The position numbers and the translations under genes are program-made. The notes beneath the pieces were generated by a model. The model was not told the origin of the DNA, searched no databases, and was given only the letters and a program-made list of their open reading frames with translations. Below, one piece after another: positions 62,566 to 64,000 of a stretch of 64,000 bases of DNA (the stretch's first letter is position 1; every line of letters begins with the position of its first letter). The stretch lies in NCBI RefSeq assembly GCF_030538495.1, contig NZ_JAUNTW010000013.1, positions 1 to 64,000 of the forward strand, given 5' to 3'. This stretch comes from Paracoccus sp. (in: a-proteobacteria) (lineage in GTDB: Bacteria > Pseudomonadota > Alphaproteobacteria > Rhodobacterales > Rhodobacteraceae).

Positions 62566-62713
62566 CGCTGGGGGCTTCGCGCCCCCAGACCCCCGCGGGA
62601 TATTTAAGCACAGAAGATAGGGCGGGCGTTCTTTATCTTCTGTGCAAAAATATCCTGCGGGGGGAATCGCAGAATGCGATGGGGGGCGCAAAGCCCCCCT
62701 GCGACCTGTCGCA
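62566..62713. repeat. Intergenic repeat element, copy H (mirror pair)
   Basis: A hairpin (CTGGGGGCTTCGCGCCCCCAG), then CCCGCGGGATATTT and AAGCACAGAAGATA are mirrored by TATCTTCTGTGC, AAAAATATCCTGCGGGG and a second hairpin (GGGGGGCGCAAAGCCCCCC). It is the clearest CACAGAAGATA-type copy. It lies between the BMP gene and the decayed transglycosylase gene. Confidence 0.8.
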
Positions 62714-62729
62714 AGGGGGCACCCCCTTA

Positions 62730-63120
62730 TCACATACCACACACCCCTACGACGGCGGCGGCGGCGTCCGTGGCAGAGATGCGGTTTTGCGCCTGCATCT
62801 GCGTGATGACATGATCGCGGCGCGTTTTGGCCTGATCCGATGCGCGCAGAGGGTGAAACCGCGCGGGTGCCGGTGGCAGCGCCGCCAGCAGCGCCGCATT
62901 GGCCAGCGTCAGATCGTCAACGAGCTTGCCAAACTACGCCTGCGCTGCGTCGGATACACCAAAACAGCCCTGCCCCAGAAACACGCCATTCACATACCAA
63001 TCTGCGATCTGATCATGCGTCAGCGCCGCACCGATGGCCCATGCGACGCCCCGGCGGATACCGGCGGCTGATGTCCCGCGTCAGGGATGATCGGCCAGGC
63101 GGTCCCGATGGCCGCATAAT
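62730..63120 (-). pseudogene. Decayed GT51 transglycosylase (PBP1/MtgA-like) fragment
   Basis: One minus-strand frame reads IADWYVNGVFLGQGCFGVSD, then AAQA, an in-frame TAG at 62934-62936, then FGKLVDDLTLANAALLAALP, PAPARFHPLR and RRDHVITQMQAQNRISATDA, ending in TGA. This is the typical middle part of a peptidoglycan glycosyltransferase domain (LxLYLNxxYLGxGAYGVxxAAQxYFGK, then LTLAEAALLAGLP). Upstream, between 63020 and 63120, similarity fades and stops or frame changes occur. The active-site glutamates and the N-terminal membrane anchor are absent. It is a broken gene remnant. Confidence 0.75.
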
Positions 63121-63174
63121 TCGCAGCGGATATGACGCGGCCAGATAAGCGCGCATAGCAAGGCTATGGCGCGG

Positions 63175-63639
63175 TCAAGCCGTATAGCCCATTGCGCCAA
63201 GAGCAAGGCCAGCAAAAACGGCAGAAAGGCTAGCCTCGGCCACGCCGAAGCCTGCGAAATGATGGCCAATGAGGTAAACGAATACCGAGCAGCCCACTCG
63301 GACCATAAACGGCACCGCGCGGAAGCTCCATCCGTGACCAAAGTTCCACCGCATTTTCAAATGATGCATAAACCAACCAAACAAAGCAATGCCGACAGTG
63401 AATCCAACGTAGATCGAGGCGCTGTTGCCAGAGGATACACTGGCATACGGGGAAGATCCGGTGCCGCCGACGATCAAAAAAACCGCCGCAACACCAACAA
63501 AGAAGCCCGCCTGAATCCGTATTGTGGTTTCGGATGCAATGAAGCGTCCCAGCCAAAGAAGCGCATAGACATACATGATGACGAAGGCAGCCCGGAAAAC
63601 GAAACGGATGTCGAGCGAGTTGAGCAAGTCCCACAGCAT
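63175..63639 (-). CDS. Hypothetical membrane protein with atypical codon use
   Basis: A 154-residue protein with about four membrane segments (near 16-32, 42-58, 75-92 and 108-150) and no recognised family. A very good ribosome binding site (AGAAGGAGAAAAAT) precedes the ATG. Codons such as GCT, CTT, GTT, TCT and ATA are frequent, whereas neighbouring genes use GCG, CTG and GTG. The surrounding sequence is also less GC-rich. This suggests recent acquisition. It lies next to a decayed transglycosylase gene. Confidence 0.75.
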   Translation of the reverse strand: MLWDLLNSLDIRFVFRAAFVIMYVYALLWLGRFIASETTIRIQAGFFVGVAAVFLIVGGTGSSPYASVSSGNSASIYVGFTVGIALFGWFMHHLKMRWNFGHGWSFRAVPFMVRVGCSVFVYLIGHHFAGFGVAEASLSAVFAGLALGAMGYTA

Positions 63640-63852
63640 ATTTTTCTCCTTCTGTCACATGATGCTTAGTGACGCGAAACAGAATGACACTGTCAACCAA
63701 AGATTGATTGGTGCCTCGCGCGAATTATACCACAGCCCCGTCGTGATGGCGGGTTCGGGGCCGCACCAGTGGCGGCCTGCGCGTTGCACTTTACCTGCGC
63801 GGCGTGCATCTCGGACTGCGTGGGTTTGGGCATTGGAATCGAACGCCCAACG
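63640..63852. other. Intergenic stretch, no gene recognised
   Basis: This interval lies upstream of the membrane protein gene and downstream of argG. A minus-strand frame crosses most of it but has no ribosome binding site or motif. An AT-richer patch at 63690-63735 could hold the promoter of the membrane protein gene. Confidence 0.4.
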
Positions 63853-63854
63853 AA

Positions 63855-63877
63855 AAAGCCCCGCCAGTGGCGGGGCC
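63855..63877 (-). terminator. Intrinsic terminator of argG
   Basis: On the minus strand the 8-bp stem GCCCCGCC/GGCGGGGC with a 3-base loop is followed by TTTTTCGTT, 8 bases after the argG stop. Confidence 0.88.
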
Positions 63878-63884
63878 GTTCCAT

Positions 63885-64000
63885 CACTTCACCCGTGCAT
63901 TCCGGTTTGCGACCAGTTTCAGGCGCAGGGCGTTTAACCGAATAAAGCCCGCTGCGTCTTTTTGATCGTAGGCGCCGGCGTCGTCTTCAAACGTCACATG
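63885..64000 (-). CDS. argG: Argininosuccinate synthase, C-terminal end (rest outside window)
   Basis: Only the last 38 codons are present. They read [20 protein letters not shown], then [17 protein letters not shown] and a TGA stop. This matches the C-terminus of argininosuccinate synthase (FEDDxGAYxQxDAxGFIxLNALRL), which joins citrulline and aspartate in arginine synthesis. The 5' part continues beyond the right edge. A strong terminator follows the gene. Confidence 0.85.

Noticed and set aside
63693..63887. Minus-strand 64-codon frame between argG and the membrane protein gene
   Set aside because: It begins in the argG terminator, has no ribosome binding site and no motif.
1..64000. tRNA, rRNA, CRISPR, prophage or insertion sequence
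   Set aside because: None was seen on reading; there were no cloverleaf-like GTTCGAATC arms with matching stems, no spaced direct repeats and no transposase motifs.

Overview
The window is a stretch of chromosome from an alphaproteobacterium, most likely a member of the Rhodobacterales (Rhodobacter/Paracoccus/Roseobacter group). This rests on the high G+C sequence, the gene content (F1-ATPase zeta-type inhibitor, zf-CHCC protein, DUF4167 protein, VPLPA-CTERM protein, OlsB, orders such as lptF-lptG-lptD-surA-pdxA-rsmA and acpP-fabG-fabD) and the style of the proteins. It is mostly a dense, vertically inherited core region with many 4-base ATGA/GTGA start-stop overlaps. No rRNA, tRNA, CRISPR array, insertion sequence or prophage was seen.

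Layout. 1-3.6 kb: end of a secreted PepSY-like protein with a Ser/Asn repeat tail, a glutathionyl-hydroquinone reductase, a LysE exporter, a 38-residue membrane peptide and an OmpR-type response regulator. 3.7-9.3 kb: ribA, an L,D-transpeptidase-fold protein, a pair of M16 peptidases (one active, one lacking the zinc motif), then convergent rluA-type and LysE genes. 9.4-13.7 kb: zf-CHCC protein, a solitary ABC ATPase, a HIT protein, and a divergent pair made of a GT14 glycosyltransferase and a sulfotransferase. 13.7-16.5 kb: acpP, fabG, fabD, ndk. 16.6-20.1 kb: AI-2E/PerM family protein, olsB, a UreE-like orphan, holC. 20.1-30.6 kb: pepA, then lptF, lptG, lptD, surA, pdxA, rsmA and a diguanylate cyclase. 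30.7-36.9 kb: DUF4167 protein, prmC and prfA, two tiny membrane peptides, a di-heme cytochrome c peroxidase with an FNR-type box, and the rpsF-rpsR-rplI operon. 37-44.4 kb: radical SAM protein, yghU, a membrane protein, leuC, rsfS-rlmH, a VPLPA-CTERM protein, icd. 44.5-50.7 kb: a glutamine-synthetase-like enzyme with a polar amino acid ABC transporter, purS-purC, and the ATPase zeta subunit. 50.9-57.4 kb: ruvC-ruvA-htpX-ruvB and dnaE. 57.5-62.6 kb: a GNAT gene and a complete BMP-type ABC importer. 62.7-64 kb: remains of a GT51 transglycosylase gene, a membrane protein with unusual codon use, and the 3' end of argG.

How the genes work together. Much of the region serves the cell envelope: LPS export (LptF, LptG, LptD), outer-membrane protein folding (SurA), fatty acid synthesis (AcpP, FabG, FabD), ornithine lipid synthesis (OlsB), glycan building and sulfation (GT14 and sulfotransferase) and a protein carrying a cell-surface sorting tail. 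A second theme is translation and its control (rpsF, rpsR, rplI, prfA, prmC, rsmA, rlmH, rsfS, rluA). A third is DNA replication and repair (dnaE, holC, ruvABC).

No obviously new multi-gene system is present. The signals most worth following are a family of mirror-symmetric intergenic elements present at eight sites, an orphan UreE-like protein that has lost the canonical nickel ligands, the divergent GT14/sulfotransferase pair, two or three membrane peptides under 40 residues, and a probable CTG start codon for rsfS.
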